Of a DNA stretch of 64,000 nucleotides, positions 32,555 to 44,360 are shown piece after piece (within the stretch, counting starts at the first letter, position 1; every line of letters begins with the position of its first letter). This stretch comes from Combretum micranthum. Its lineage: Eukaryota > Streptophyta > Magnoliopsida > Myrtales > Combretaceae. A model generated the notes under the pieces. That model saw only the letters and a program-made list of their open reading frames with translations, had not been told where the DNA came from and made no database searches. The position numbers and the translations under genes are program-made. The stretch lies in the NCBI GenBank assembly GCA_024138025.1, contig JAMXBD010000573.1, forward strand, positions 186,001 to 250,000, read 5' to 3'.

Positions 32555-33465
32555 ATTGACTATATTAAAGTAAAGGTACTAAATTGAATTTTTATGAAAA
32601 ATTCAAATACCAAACTTGACAATTTTCCTTTTAAAAATTAGTACATGTGTCCTATCTTTCAATTTGTAAAATGGATGTTGTGTATGTTCTACAAGGAAAA
32701 AAAGAAAATAAATTTTTCAAAAGCGTTATAAAAATCTTATCATAATTTCTAAAATAACTCCTTTAACATATGAAGGTTTGTTTAAATTGTCCTTTTCCTT
32801 TTTCTACTTGTTTGAAGGTTGGTATTTAGAAAACTAACTTATCTATATTTTCTATCTTTATTTCATAACTATGATAAAGGATAAAATAACCTAAATAAAT
32901 TATGTCATATAAGAGGATAGAAGTGTAACTTTCACTCTTTTAAAATAGGGACAATTTTATCCTAACATAAAAATCCAATAGTTACATTAGATAAGAAATG
33001 TACTCAAATTCTAAGAAAAGTGACTACCCTCTTATTTTTTCTTCCCATGTGTACTACAGTTGTTTTCCCCTTCCTCTCAACCATTGCTAGCAACTCTTGA
33101 GGAATTACAAAATTACATTTAGGGTAGATTAGTGTTTTTCCCCGTTTTCTTTTTGTTTCCATCAAGAAAAATGCAAAGATAACAAAATCTTAGTGTCTAG
33201 GTATTCAAAGTGACATTTACTGAAAAAGAACAACGAATTTTCGGAAAGGTTCTTGAGAAATCTCATAGATAGGAAACTTAGGAATTATTAAAGAAACATA
33301 AAAACTGAACGATTACAATTAATTGACTAGAATTTTATTGTTGATTTCTATATTAAGGTGTGTATATAATGAATTTAGGTGAGGATAGTGTTTCCAAGGA
33401 AGTATAGATGGTGGATGGGTGTAATTTTAACACTTAGAATGGAAATGTAATTGTTAGGATTCATA
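32555..33465. other. AT-rich intergenic stretch
   Basis: No gene, known repeat or regulatory signal recognised. Confidence 0.4.
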
Positions 33466-33945
33466 ACATGTAGAAAAGCTATCATTTGGGCGAACACGAG
33501 AGAAACATGACTTGTGTCCAAACCCATGTTATATTGTATTATGTTCTTGTTTCGAGCATAAGTGGAACATGACTATGTTCCAACTTGTGTTATACTTCTA
33601 TTTTGAACATGAGCTGTGACATGACTTACGTTCAAACTCGTATTAAGTCCTAATATGGTTTTGTTTCAAACATGAGTTGCAACACGACTTGTGTTAAGTG
33701 TTTATACAATTTTGTTTCAAACACTATTTAGAAGAGCATCCATATTCAAACTCATGTTAAATCATGATATGATTTTGTTTCGAACATGAGTTAAACATGA
33801 CCCATGTTTCAACCTGTGTTATTTAACAAATGCTTCTATTTCAAACATGAGTTGGACATGATTTATATTCCAACTCATGTTATATTTTTGTTTCAAACAT
33901 GACTTTTAACATTGCCATGTTCAACCTATGTTCAATTTAACTTTT
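33466..33945. repeat. Degenerate minisatellite, about 8 units of 50-66 bp
   Basis: Recurring unit with TTTTGTTTC(G/A)AACATGAGTT, then ACATGACTT(G/A)TGTTC and AACTCATGTTA. TTTC(G/A)A(A/G)CA-type starts are seen near 33550, 33603, 33665, 33713, 33778, 33839 and 33890. Spacing varies with small indels. No coding potential. Confidence 0.75.
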
Positions 33946-35635
33946 TCTTAAAAGCATTTATAGCTCATTCAACTCTTTCTTTTAAGATTTAATGCTACTC
34001 TAAGACCTTCAAACCCAAGACACTATTATATTAATTTCAAAATTTTCATATTAATTTCAAAATTTTCATTTTAAATTAATATTTTACATTCCTTTAGAAA
34101 CACCAATAGTGAAAGAATTGTAGAAGTGGAAACTACAGGTAAGTTTAGAAGTACATATAGTTTTAAATACCTTAATTCTTGTATAACTCAAGTTAAAAGG
34201 ATTTAGTGTTTAGGACAGACCAACCTTCCCAGTGCATGTATTACCTTGTTTGTTGCTAATTCTTGCTCAAGATGAAATCTTAATTTGACTAATTAATTAA
34301 CTAGCCATAAAATTTGTTTGTTCTATGTGCTTTGCTATGGTCGATTGACCGAGAGTATTAGTGGTACCAATATGGCACCTCAATAATCCTTATGTGACAT
34401 TGTCCCAATATAGAGTCATGTTTAGAAATGACCATAGGTGGATTTAAGTTTTAATTTATAGACTCATGAATGTAGGGGAATATCTATCATCATATATGTA
34501 TATATTGTGTGTAAGTGTGTTTGGGATACTAAGTTTTTCCTATATTGTATGCTTGGCTTAAATTAAAAGATAATAAAATAAGTATTTGTTGCATTAGTTG
34601 TATGCTCACATATGAATGTGCTTATATTTGCTCATGCAGATGTGCTTGTGGTATTGCTATACTACGCTCATGATTATTCTTTTTGTTCTTTTTTTAAAAA
34701 GCAGGTGATACTTGGATTACATTTAATCTTTCTAGTTACAACATGGTGGTGGATTATAGGATTGACATTAGTGGAAAAGACTATCCAACCGATGAATAGA
34801 TTAATTTTTTAACCTTTGAGACAAAGACTCCTTATATATGTTTGGCTGTTGCATATATATATATATATTATATATGTATATGTGTGTGTATAATGTACTA
34901 GGACATTAGTTTAGGACATAGACCTAGTTAAATCTTAAGTGTGTGATTACTTATGTGTTAATAGACTTCTTTTAAGTCATCACTAATTTAATCTATGAAA
35001 TGGTTAGTAAAATACCAGTTTGGTGATTTACGTAGGTGCTTGTGACCTAATAATATTGTATTTACCTGACTATATATTTGTATTATTGGAAGTTATTAAT
35101 GACATTTATTGTGGTATAATAACAAGTTGGAGCCTTGAGATATCTATATTAAATGCAAACACGAGGAGAGATCTTAAGTGCTCTAATTTCAAAGTATTAC
35201 AAAAGTGGTGATTGGAATATTAGAATCATAATGCAAAAATTCAAGTAATTTAAGAATAATGCTTATATTTCATATATTGAAAATTAGTAGTTTTGTAAAA
35301 AAAAATAAAAATAAATAAAGCAAACAGGTAAATGAATCTATATTTATAGAGATTTATTGGGTATCTAATTCTAAAAGAGATACATAAATATTTTTATCTT
35401 TATCTTCTCTATCTATATATATACATATATATAATGAACACGTTTCATCTCAATCGGAAAATAATATTCGACGGATAGTATACAATACGTTTTTGTACAT
35501 GAGATGAGATGGATAATTATAAATTATATTTTAATATATGAATAAAATAATTGATATTTTTAAAATAACTATAATATAAATTATATGATAAAAAGTTACT
35601 AATAATTACTTATTAATATTACACGTTACATATAA
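33946..35635. other. AT-rich stretch upstream of the NPF gene
   Basis: No recognised gene; short plus-strand frames at 34612 and 35020 have no family resemblance. It contains (TA)n runs near 34850-34875 and 35415-35435. Confidence 0.4.
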
Positions 35636-35835
35636 CATCTGCGAGGTATGCTTTCCAACAGACGCTGAAAAAAAAGAACTAGAACTAAACAAACGCATAA
35701 ATTAATCGAACTGAGCTGAAACGATAAAGCCTATGCAAGGGTAAACTGAGGCGTTTCCGCGTTTGGCTTTAGCTTTACAAAGCATGCTACTCTCCCACAA
35801 GAAATCGACAGGGGGTTGCGAGGGAGCTAAAACGA
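35636..35835. repeat. Possible short MITE in the NPF upstream region
   Basis: Less AT-rich segment bounded by related, inverted ends: TATGCTTTCCAACAGACGCT near 35647 and, on the minus strand, GCATGCTTTGTAAAGCTAAA from near 35788. GCGTTT words occur in both orientations inside. No clean target duplication, so the call is tentative. If real, it lies about 300-490 bp upstream of the NPF start codon. Confidence 0.3.
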
Positions 35836-35984
35836 ATATAATAATGCGTCAACATACATTATATGTGGGACAACTACTGTACACACGCTTACACAAACAT
35901 GTCGTCAGCATCTCAATCATCCTGCGATGAGTTACACTAACATTACATGCACTGGCCTACACTTGCCAGTGCTACCTACACTTG

Positions 35985-36012
35985 TCTAATATATATGTAT
36001 GTATATATTGCA
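35985..36012 (+). promoter_or_regulatory. Candidate TATA region of the NPF gene
   Basis: TATATATGTATGTATATATT lies about 115-140 bp before the ATG at 36128. The region between (36013-36127) is purine-rich and free of upstream ATG-initiated long frames, which suits a short 5' untranslated region. It is the best TATA-like candidate, but AT-rich background makes chance matches likely. Confidence 0.35.
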
Positions 36013-36127
36013 ATAGCAATGGCAAAGGGGCAGGACCCTGAATTTTCATTTCTCATGTCTTGAAAGGATTAAGCTAAACACTCAAGAGGGGAAAAAAAGA
36101 GGGGTTGAAGTTGAACAGAAATTAAAG

Positions 36128-36320
36128 ATGGTGAAAAGCGTTGGGAAGAAGCCAGGAAATGCTCCTAATACTTCATCTCTTTGGTCACTTTGCTCTTTAA
36201 GATGTCTTAACATCAACACTTCAAAAAAATCCTTGGAGGAAGAGGAAGCTGGCAATGACAATAAGCTGGTGGCCTCATCCAAGAAACCTGGTGGATGGAA
36301 AGCCATGCCTTACATCCTAG
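36128..36320 (+). CDS. NPF gene exon 1
   Basis: Encodes residues 1-64 plus one base. It ends ...MPYIL before the donor GTCTTTTCC at 36321. The ATG at 36128 is the first in a purine-rich leader and gives a normal family N-terminus. Continuing the frame into the intron soon loses family resemblance. Confidence 0.9.
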
Positions 36321-39300
36321 GTCTTTTCCCCTTACTATCTTTAATCCCCTTTTCCCTTCACTTGTTTATTTTGCCAAAGTTGTCTTTACCTGGCAGAGCT
36401 AAATATATGAATAAAATTTATAAAAATATTGACTGTTAAGTCCTCCAAAAACTAAAAAAATTACATGAATGATTATGCTAAGCTGTTGATTAGCAGCAAT
36501 TAGGATTGGTACATGCCCATCTATCCCCTTTATTTGCTTTTTTCTTTCAGATATTTTTCTTAAACCTATTCTTGAAATTGTTAAATAACATTTAAGTAAT
36601 TTTAAAAGATTGCTTATTTCATTGTTTTTTTTTTTAATTGAAAATGAAGGTGGGAGGCGAGGATTGAACTCACTTGTCAATAACTTTTATTATATTTTTC
36701 CTTATAACATGGGTGACAATTTAATATGTGAACCGAATTCTCGATTTTGCGTCAAATATTGTTGACGTACGTTACAATTAATGAATGATATAGGTTGACT
36801 AACTTAATTAATTAAAGTTACTTATGAATGTTGTTGCCTCTGGGGTGTGTTGCGGGGCAGGAAATGAAACGTTTGAGAGGTTGGCAACGTTCGGGTTGCT
36901 GGCTAACTTTATGGTGTATTTGTCTCGGGAGTTTCACATGGACCAGGTGGCCGCTGCCAACATTCTCTACATATGGGGAGGCGTCACCAACTTTGCACCT
37001 CTCATTGGTGCCTTCATTTCCGACGCTTATGTGGGCAGATTTCGTACTATTGCCTTCGCATCTGTCGCTTCAATTCTGGTAATAACTATTATATATATTT
37101 TTCATCCCTTTCTCACGATAATATATAATATATACATACATACAAATATACGGCTTAAATTTTAAAAAATTACGAACAATCTCCAGTTTTGATAATACAT
37201 TAACAGCATAACTTTTTGGTCAATTTATGAAAACATACGAGCTATTTAATTGCATTATATTCTTTGAAAGTTTAAAGAGTACGGGTTAAGATTTGAGGGT
37301 TAATTGATTTTTCATTTTCCTAAAAAATATTTCTTCTTTCCAATTTTAGATTGTAATGGGTGTATCTGATTTAGCAAGGGACGCGGGTGAAAGGATAAAT
37401 ATGATTGCTTTTATTTTGAGGTGTATGTAAGCAGCCAAAAACCTACAGTTGCCTGATTTGACGTTTGATTATAATTATTTCCTTTTTCTTTATAAATAAT
37501 TGGAGAAATGAAACAAAAACTACCCGAGTCCATTGTAAGGAAGAATATTCTATGGCCCGTAACAGGGTCAGTTTTATCATATTAATAAATTCAACCGTAA
37601 TTAAATTTTTTTTGAAATTTCATATTTTTTTATAATTAATCTAATTTTAATATTAGAAGCGATATAAACCCGTGATGAAATTATAGAAATTCTTCCTTCA
37701 AGTTGTCTTTTCTCTTTCTTTCTCTTCCGGAGAAAAAGTACCATTTAAAATTTCATAATGGATAAAAAATACCTATATATTATCATGGGATTATTTTAAT
37801 ATACTAATATATAATAACTCATAGATTTGAAATGACACGTATTATTTAAAAACAAAAAAAAAAGAGAAACAAAATTGAGTAATTATTATAAGTAGGGATT
37901 TTTACGGTTCGGTTAATCAGTTCATTGTCATATTTTTTGAATCTAATCATAATGATAGGTTTTTTTATATCTCAATCCATAATCTTCATTATAAATGGGT
38001 AAAGACCTTAACAGTTAACTTATTTTTCAGTTTTTTTTTGTTTTTATTTTTTAACCATTTAATGTAATAATTTCAATAAATCAATTAATAGTTTTAAAAA
38101 ATATTATTTAATTTCAACAAATCAAATTAATAGTTTCAAAAAGGGTTATTTTTTTAGTCTTTATCATAGAGTTTTTTTTAAATTATTATATATATTACAA
38201 GTGCTAAAAAAAATCAAATTAAGAAAAATGAAAAAACAAGCTTTTGGATTATCATCATTAATAAATCAAACTAAATCAATTACCCCATTAACTCTTATCA
38301 AACATAGGATAAAATATAGTACTTTAATCAAAATCAAGAAGTATTGATATATATAAATTATATGTATATATGTTTTTTTAAAAAATAATTATATTTATAT
38401 GTAAATTATATATAATATATTTATAAATATTGAAACGCTTAACCATTGATCTTGTTTTTTTTTTTAATTATAAACTCAAACTGAAACCAAAAATTGAAAA
38501 AAAAATAAAACTGTAATTCTAAATCGAAACTAACGGCCAATTATCCATAATTTTTGGATTGATTATTCAGTTCTAGATCAATTTTCCGTTTTCATCGTTT
38601 TTTTTTTTCCCAAACCCGGAATGTATTATCATCAATTTCAATCGAACACACAAAAATCGATAGCATTCACACTTTCATTGCGATCAGTTTGTTCTCCTAT
38701 AACAAAGTTTTCAAGATTGTATTAAAAAAAAAAAAAGAAATATATATGTATATATAAAGAAAGTGCCAGCTGCGGCCTAATAATTAAATATATCAATTAT
38801 TAATAAATGTGGAAGAAAGATCGAAAGGGCAAACTTAGTAAGACCTTTTAAATTGGATCCATTTGGATTGTTTGCTTTTTTGTCTATATTTATATTTAAA
38901 CTTTATGTATAAAGATGTTTGATTTATAATAGTATTTTATTTATATTTGATCTATTTAATATTTTCATGACTTATATTTTTCATATACATATATATTTTT
39001 ATAGATAATTTGTTAGAAGAATTTTTTAAAAATAATGTCTATTAGTGCCAAATGAACCCTAAGATGTGATAAAAGGTCTTACAAAAAAAATAAAGAGGTT
39101 ACTGATAATCTTATAATCTAATAGCATTTGATTCAAGTCTATTTTTTTTTTTTAAGTATCAAGTTCAATCGCCCATATTATAATAACTCTAATGATTGCA
39201 TTATTGAAATCATTGGGAAAAAAAAACTCGAGGATTTATCTACTTTTTTTTAATTAATTAAAAATTATTAAAAATTTTTCCTATACCAATAATTTAAGAT

Positions 39301-41911
39301 TATTAAAAAATAAATAAATATAAGCGCAACACGCGTAAGGTCTCTTTGATATTTAAGACCTCCCAAGGCCAGTAGTCTGGCAGCATTTGTCTCTTTTCCT
39401 GCTGTGGCCGTACAGAAGGTATCTGGTTCGAACAGACCATCGACTATAGATTAGGTTAATGAATCGGTTGGTCATACCTACTGGTTGGTGTGTCACATTT
39501 TTCATATATTTTAAACTTTATATAATTTTAAAATGACTATTAAAGTGAGTATCTTAGCATATACTTTTTGAGTTTTAGTACCGGTGATTGTAGCATTTGG
39601 TATACAAATTTTACATATATTTGTATAATTAATTATTTAAAGTTTAGAATGTTAATTTAATACTTAATTGTTTTTTAAATAGCTACTAAAGTTTTATCAA
39701 ATTTTAAAATTAATTATTTAAATTTTATCTATTTTTTGCAATTAATTATCTTAATCAAATATTATAAATGACCTCTAGAAATTTATAATTAGTAAATTGA
39801 TTATTTTTAAATTTTAGATAATTAATTATAAATTGGATAAAGTTGTGATAACAAACGTAATTTTTTACCCTTTCAATAATGAGACTGAAAAGCACGTCTA
39901 TACAATTTTAGGGTCTGTTTGTTTTGGCTTTTTTTTTCGGTAGATACAGATACTTTTTCAAACTTTTTTCTAACAAATTATTTATCAAGAAATAGATATA
40001 GATAAAAAAAGTTGACAGTTCTCATCAAAAGATTAAATAGAATAAATATAAATAAAATTTAGATGTAAATCGGATATATTTAAACATATCATTTTAAAAA
40101 AAGATAAATATATAGTTGAAAAACAGACAATCCAAACAGCATGATAAATGTGACGACAAGACTCTTTGAAGGTGTACCCCACATTCTGAAAACTTGATGT
40201 GAAATATATTGTCAGGGTATGGTAACCATCACTTTAACAGCATGGCTACCCCAACTCCATCCACCACCATGCACGGCGTTGCAGCTGCAGAGCAACCAAT
40301 GTGGGGGGCCCTCCACCGCCCAACTGGGTGTTCTTTTCATGGGCTTGGGCTTCCTGTCAGTCGGCACCGGCGGAATTCGGCCATGCAGCATTCCTTTTGG
40401 AGTAGACCAATTTGACCCCACCACAGATGAAGGAAGGAAAGGCATAAGCAGTTTCTACAATTGGTATTACACCACGTTCACTGTGGTCATACTCATCAGT
40501 CTAACACTACTGGTCTACATTCAGGACTCTGTCAGCTGGGTTTGGGGATTTGGTATTCCTGCCATATTCATGGGACTTTCCATTGTCCTATTCCTTGTTG
40601 GGACTAGGATTTATGTCCATGAGAAGCCTCAGGGCAGTATATTCACAGGTATTGTTCAAGTGTTTGTTGCTGCTTGCCGAAAACGCCGGATTGAGATTCC
40701 GGGAGACGCCGAGGTTGCAACGGAAATAAATTATTATGATCCTCCACTCAAGGAAATGGCATTCTCAAAGTTACCTCTAACGGATGAAGTCAGGTTAGTT
40801 TAAACTAGATAACGCGTCCATAACAGGTAAGAAAGTGCGCAACCATTATAAAGATCTATCTTAGCCTGTCATGGATCCGTCAACAACATTGTTTAGTTAA
40901 TTGTTTGTTTATTAAAATAAATATAATAATTAGTATATTAACTATTTAAATAATATAAGTATGGTTAGTTATAAATCTAAACCGTTAGATAGTCGATAAG
41001 ATCAATCCTATTAATATTAACGACAAAACCATATTTTACAATTGACCGATATGTTACATATTTTTCTATGGCTAGAAATAATTAAATATCCATTGTTATA
41101 TTCTTAATTTTGCATTTCACAGCACAAATAGGTATAAATCTGTCTCTTGGGAGACATCATATATTAAACTAGATCATAAAGGTAGATGCATAAAATTAGA
41201 TTTATGCAAAAATTAATGCATCAGACCACATGAATCATGCTATAGTACGCTTAATAATTATATTATCTAACTTGTTTTAATGCTGCGGGTATCTTACCAA
41301 CTATACTTAATACTGATATACTTTTAATAATGTGGATGGTAGAATAAATAAATAATTAATTCGCTCGTATATTGGACGTAGGACAATAATAGATATTATT
41401 AGGTCACAATATTGACGGATTTGTTCTCCCTACTTGACGTTGACAATAGCCAAACAACAATGATCAAATTATTGGTAAATCTATTTAATGAAGTAAACTT
41501 TATAATTTAGACTTGGGTGATATTTAATTCTATATATACTAAAATTTAATACCGTTAAATTTCATTTAATCAAATTGCATGTCGAATTTACTACTCTATG
41601 CTCTATAGAAAGATATTTAGCACTCAATCACTGATCATATAAGTGTACAAAATATATTGGACTTTGGAGTCAGGTAATAAATTTGACAATTAAAAATTTG
41701 TCCCTTTGCTTCTAAATTTTAAAGGTAAAAGTAAAAAGAAAAATCACTTATTGTCATTTTCTTTTTCTTACAGCATTACATTCGAGGTCATTAATGTAGG
41801 ACTCTACTTGAATTATCTTATTTTTTAGGGTCTTATGGGATGGAGAACGTTCTTAAATTTTTTTTAGTATTTTACTGAAGATCTTAAAAAGTTAAGTTCT
41901 TTATATTTTTT

Positions 41912-41945
<34 letters not shown>

Positions 41946-43072
41946 AGAGGCTCACAAAACTTAAAAAAAATGAGGACCTCATGTATAAAATATAGAAATA
42001 AAGTGACGAAATTCTTTGAGAAAAGGAAAAAAAAAGGTTTTTAAAATGCTATTATGGGATTTAAGGAGCTCTAATCATAAAAGTCCTAGGAAATGCCGAT
42101 GTCATTATAAATTAATTTGTTCGTATAACGTGCAATTTTTTTTTAATAATATTCGATTTTTCAATCTAATAGGCCCACATTGGCAGGTTCCTAAACAAAG
42201 CTGCTATCATCACCAAAAACGATGAGTTAAACCCAGATGGTTCACCCAAAAATCAATGGAGTCTATGCAGTGTGCAACAAGTAGAAGAAGTCAAATGCCT
42301 TATCAAAGTAGCACCAATATGGGCATCTGGCATAATCGCCTTCCTAGCTATGACTCAACAAGGAACATTTACAATGTCACAAGCCATGAAAATGGACCGA
42401 CACCTAGGACCCCATTTCCAAATCCCTCCAGGCTCCATCTCAGTGATATCAATGATCACAATTGGTCTATGGCTACCATTCTACGACAGCATCCTCGTAC
42501 CTGCCCTTAGGAAAATTACCAAACATCAAGGTGGGATCACACTGCTCCAAAGAATCGGAATAGGGATTGTGTTCTCAATCCTATCAATGGTGGCTGCAGG
42601 ATTGATTGAAAGGGACCGAAGGACCGTTGCTAATTCTCACCCTCAACCGCTAGGTATCGCGCCAATGTCAGTCCTATGGCTAGCTCCTCAACTAATTCTA
42701 ATGGGGTTTTGTGAGGCATTCACGGCGATTGGATATATAGAGTTCTACAACGAACAATTTCCTCATCATATGAGGAGTATTGGTAACTCTCTGTTCTTCT
42801 GCTCCTTTGCTGGTTCTAGCTATGTTAGTAGTTTAGTGACCACTATTGTGCATAAAGCTACTAAGACTCGTCACCACCCAGATTGGCTGACTAAGGATAT
42901 TAATGCTGGAAGATTGGACTACTTCTACTATCTCTTGGCTGGATTGGGGTTGGTAAACCTTTTTTATTTTCTCCTTGTTGCTCATAGGTATCGTTACAAG
43001 GCGAGTGTAGAATTAGAGGATCTGAAATATTCTGATGTTGAGCTAAGCAGGACTGAACAAGGTGTGGAATGA
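36128..43072 (+). CDS. NPF2.13-like: NRT1/PTR FAMILY transporter, NPF2.13 (NRT1.7)-like, four exons
   Basis: Exons 36128-36320, 36861-37078, 40216-40793 and 42187-43072 join with GT-AG introns (540, 3137 and 1393 bp) into 1875 nt, 624 aa plus stop; codons split in phase 1 and phase 2 across introns 1 and 3. Family knowledge: MFS proton-coupled transporters with 12 membrane helices, normally 580-630 aa. Visible here: hydrophilic N-terminus (1-55), GGWKAMPYILG, then the proton-coupling ExxER motif as ETFER (67-71), FISDAYVGRF in the helix 2-3 loop, GGIRPCSIPFGVDQFD, FYNWYY, a long charged central loop (about 275-330), and LMGFCEAF...IEFYNEQFP towards the C-terminus. Closest by memory to Arabidopsis NPF2.13, a phloem low-affinity nitrate transporter; NPF2.11/2.12-type substrates (including glucosinolates) cannot be excluded. 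The position of NRT1.1 His356 is Met (about 385), as usual outside NPF6. No disabling change seen. Confidence 0.95.
36321..36860 (+). other. NPF intron 1 (540 bp)
   Basis: GT at 36321-36322, AG at 36859-36860. It contains GGTGGGAGGCGAGGATTGAA near 36649, a box-B-like word common in tRNA-derived plant repeats, after a T-run. No coding content; the frame that starts at 36824 runs from intron into exon 2 and is an artefact. Confidence 0.85.
36861..37078 (+). CDS. NPF gene exon 2
   Basis: Encodes residues 65-137, with the ETFER motif, the first two to three membrane helices (GLLANFMVYL, NILYIWGGVTNFAPLIGAFI) and SDAYVGRFRTIAFASVASIL. Acceptor GGGCAG at 36855-36860, donor GTAATA at 37079. Exon 2 ends on a codon boundary. 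Confidence 0.9.
38855..39060. mobile_element. Tourist-like MITE in NPF intron 2 (copy 1)
   Basis: Ends are inverted: GGATCCATTTGGATTGTTTG on the left (about 38856) and, on the minus strand, GGGTTCATTTGGCACTAATA on the right (about 39058). The interior has the family words TCTATATTTATATTT and ATTTGATCTATTTAAT. PIF/Tourist family by ends and interior; the target triplet is not clear. Confidence 0.55.
39365..39500 (+). mobile_element. Possible tRNA-derived SINE fragment
   Basis: A balanced-composition island in an AT-rich intron with a box-A-like TAGTCTGGCAGC near 39373 and a box-B-like GGTTCGAAC at 39426-39434, about 45 bp apart. This is the internal polymerase III promoter layout of plant SINEs. 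No clear 3' tail or target duplication, and the fold of a real tRNA is not present. Confidence 0.3.
39908..40146. mobile_element. Tourist-like MITE in NPF intron 2 (copy 2)
   Basis: Starts GGGTCTGTTTGTTTTGGC at 39911 after TTA and ends GACAATCCAAACAGCATGA near 40144 before TAA. The inverted ends share CTGTTTG. The interior has AGATACAGATAC, AATAGATATAGATAAA and AATAAATATAAATAAA, as in the other family copies. It ends about 70 bp before the exon 3 acceptor. Confidence 0.7.
40216..40793 (+). CDS. NPF gene exon 3
   Basis: Encodes residues 138-329 plus two bases: helices 3 to 6 with GMVTITLTAWLPQLHPPPCT, GVLFMGLGFLSVGTGGIRPC, DQFDPTTDEGRKG and FYNWYYTTFTVVILISLTLL, then the charged central loop YYDPPLKEMAFSKLPLTDEV. 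Acceptor TTGTCAG at 40209-40215, donor GTTAGT at 40794. Locally GC-richer than everything around it, as expected for an exon. Confidence 0.93.
40794..42186 (+). other. NPF intron 3 (1393 bp)
   Basis: GT at 40794, AG at 42185-42186 (TTGGCAG). AT-rich with a (TA)n run at 41919-41945. No recognised insertion. Confidence 0.85.
42187..43072 (+). CDS. NPF gene exon 4
   Basis: Completes the Arg codon split by intron 3 and encodes residues 330-624: FLNKAAIITKNDELNPDG, CSVQQVEEVKCLIKVAPIWA, QGTFTMSQAMKMDRHLGPHF, FYDSILVPALRKITKHQGGI, LLQRIGIGIVFSILSMVAAG, SVLWLAPQLILMGFCEAFTA and IEFYNEQFPHHMRSIGNSLF, then the last helix and a hydrophilic tail ending EQGVE. Stop TGA at 43070-43072. Confidence 0.95.
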
Positions 43073-44140
43073 GATGTCTTTTCTTTTTCTTTTTTTTTTT
43101 TTTTTTTTTTTTTTAGCTGAGATATAATAATAGTTTTCTATCCTATGAACCTATTATACAAATAAAGAATTGATGTTATATATGAAACTTTTACAAGCTA
43201 ATCTTTTTCCTTTGCTTTCTTTGATCCTATATATTTAGGAAACGTTTTGCCCAATACATTTTTGAAGAATCTTACTTTAGTCCTTTTTTGTATTTAATTA
43301 TCTATCATAATAAAATATGTCCTTAATTGAATAGCTAGCGATTTTTGTTAAAGTACACATAAATCCTAATACGAAATTATCATCAATGATGACGGAATAA
43401 AATCACTGCCGAGTCCTTAGGATTTAAATAACTCTCTCTTAAACTAATACTAATCAATACATACAACAAATATGTATATGTAGCTGTATATATACACACA
43501 TTGAAATACAAACATAATTACAAGAAGTTCGAAAACATCTAACTTAAAAGAAAATAGTTTAAGAAAATAAGATAATGCAATAAGGATTTGCTATAAGCTA
43601 TACAACATGTAAGGGCTAGCCATAGCCACTTGATAGTCAATCATTTATAAAGGATGTAAGCAAGTTGGTTTTTACACTTAAAATGAAAACAAACTAGAAA
43701 CATTTAGACTTCCCTCTAAAATAACCACAGCTACCAAATCTATATTGTATATGATGATTAAGCACTTGCAAGTGCACCGCATCTAGATCCCATCCATAAC
43801 CTAATTGTATATCCTCTCAAGCTTTCTCACGATCTTAAAGATCACACATGCAAGAGAGAGCACAATATTATTGCAAAACATCCACCATCTTTTCTACAAC
43901 AATTCTAGCACAACAATATTGGCATTTAAAGTTAGTAAGATTTCTATCTTTTGCCTTTACAAGCCTAACTACACTCATATTGCACTTTCTATAAACCAAA
44001 TCGCACATTCATCAAATTTATCAATTCATACTTTATCATTTAATGTATAGATCACTAACTTTAAAATCCCAATCTACATCACTATAGCACACGACATGAA
44101 TGGCGTATTGTTGTGCTACTACTAAGCTCTACTAAATTTT
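43073..44140 (+). other. NPF 3' untranslated region and downstream spacer
   Basis: A T-run of about 25 follows the stop (43090-43114). AATAAA at about 43162 is a poly(A)-signal candidate 90 bp after the stop. From about 43400 to the CACTA insertion the sequence is anonymous; the 81-codon frame at 43805 resembles no family. Confidence 0.5.
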
Positions 44141-44194
44141 TTGCACTAATAAAATGACTGGATTTGACACGAAAATAAGAGGGATATTCACCTC

Positions 44195-44360
44195 TGGCTG
44201 GACAATGAGGCGAGTTTCGCCATATTATCCTATTATCCTAATCAGCAATGAAATTCATCTCTTATTGGTTGAGGCAAATTTCACCACTGAGTGGGATGAG
44301 GCGAAATTTGTCTCATTTTCCTAATCACAGGCAAACATCGCCTTTAATTGGCCTAAATTT
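44195..44360. repeat. CACTA left subterminal repeats
   Basis: Palindromic words GAGGCGAGTTTCGCC (44207), GAGGCAAATTTCACC (44268), GAGGCGAAATTTGTCTC (44308) and GGCAAACATCGCC (44332). In En/Spm elements such subterminal words are binding sites of the TNPA protein; the same words recur at the right end, which supports that role here by analogy. Confidence 0.8.

Larger units (their letters stand above)
37079..40215 (+). other. NPF intron 2 (3137 bp) with transposon insertions
   Basis: GT at 37079, AG at 40214-40215 (TTGTCAG). It is very AT-rich and carries Tourist-like MITEs at about 38855-39060 and 39911-40142 and a possible tRNA-derived SINE piece at 39365-39440. It is much longer than introns 1 and 3. 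Confidence 0.85.

Noticed and set aside
33466..33945. Could the repeated units be a CRISPR array?
   Set aside because: Units are degenerate, variable in length and lack constant repeats separated by unique spacers; the window is plant nuclear DNA.
36824..37165. ORF starting upstream of exon 2 and running past it
   Set aside because: It starts in intron 1 and ends in intron 2. The acceptor at 36860 and donor at 37079 give exact family continuity with exons 1 and 3.
39365..39440. Possible tRNA gene
   Set aside because: A box-B-like word is present, but no acceptor-stem pairing, anticodon arm or CCA-compatible end could be folded; a SINE fragment is the better reading.
40212..40445. Minus-strand and alternative plus-strand ORFs over NPF exon 3
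   Set aside because: Shadow frames of a GC-richer exon; the NPF frame is unambiguous.
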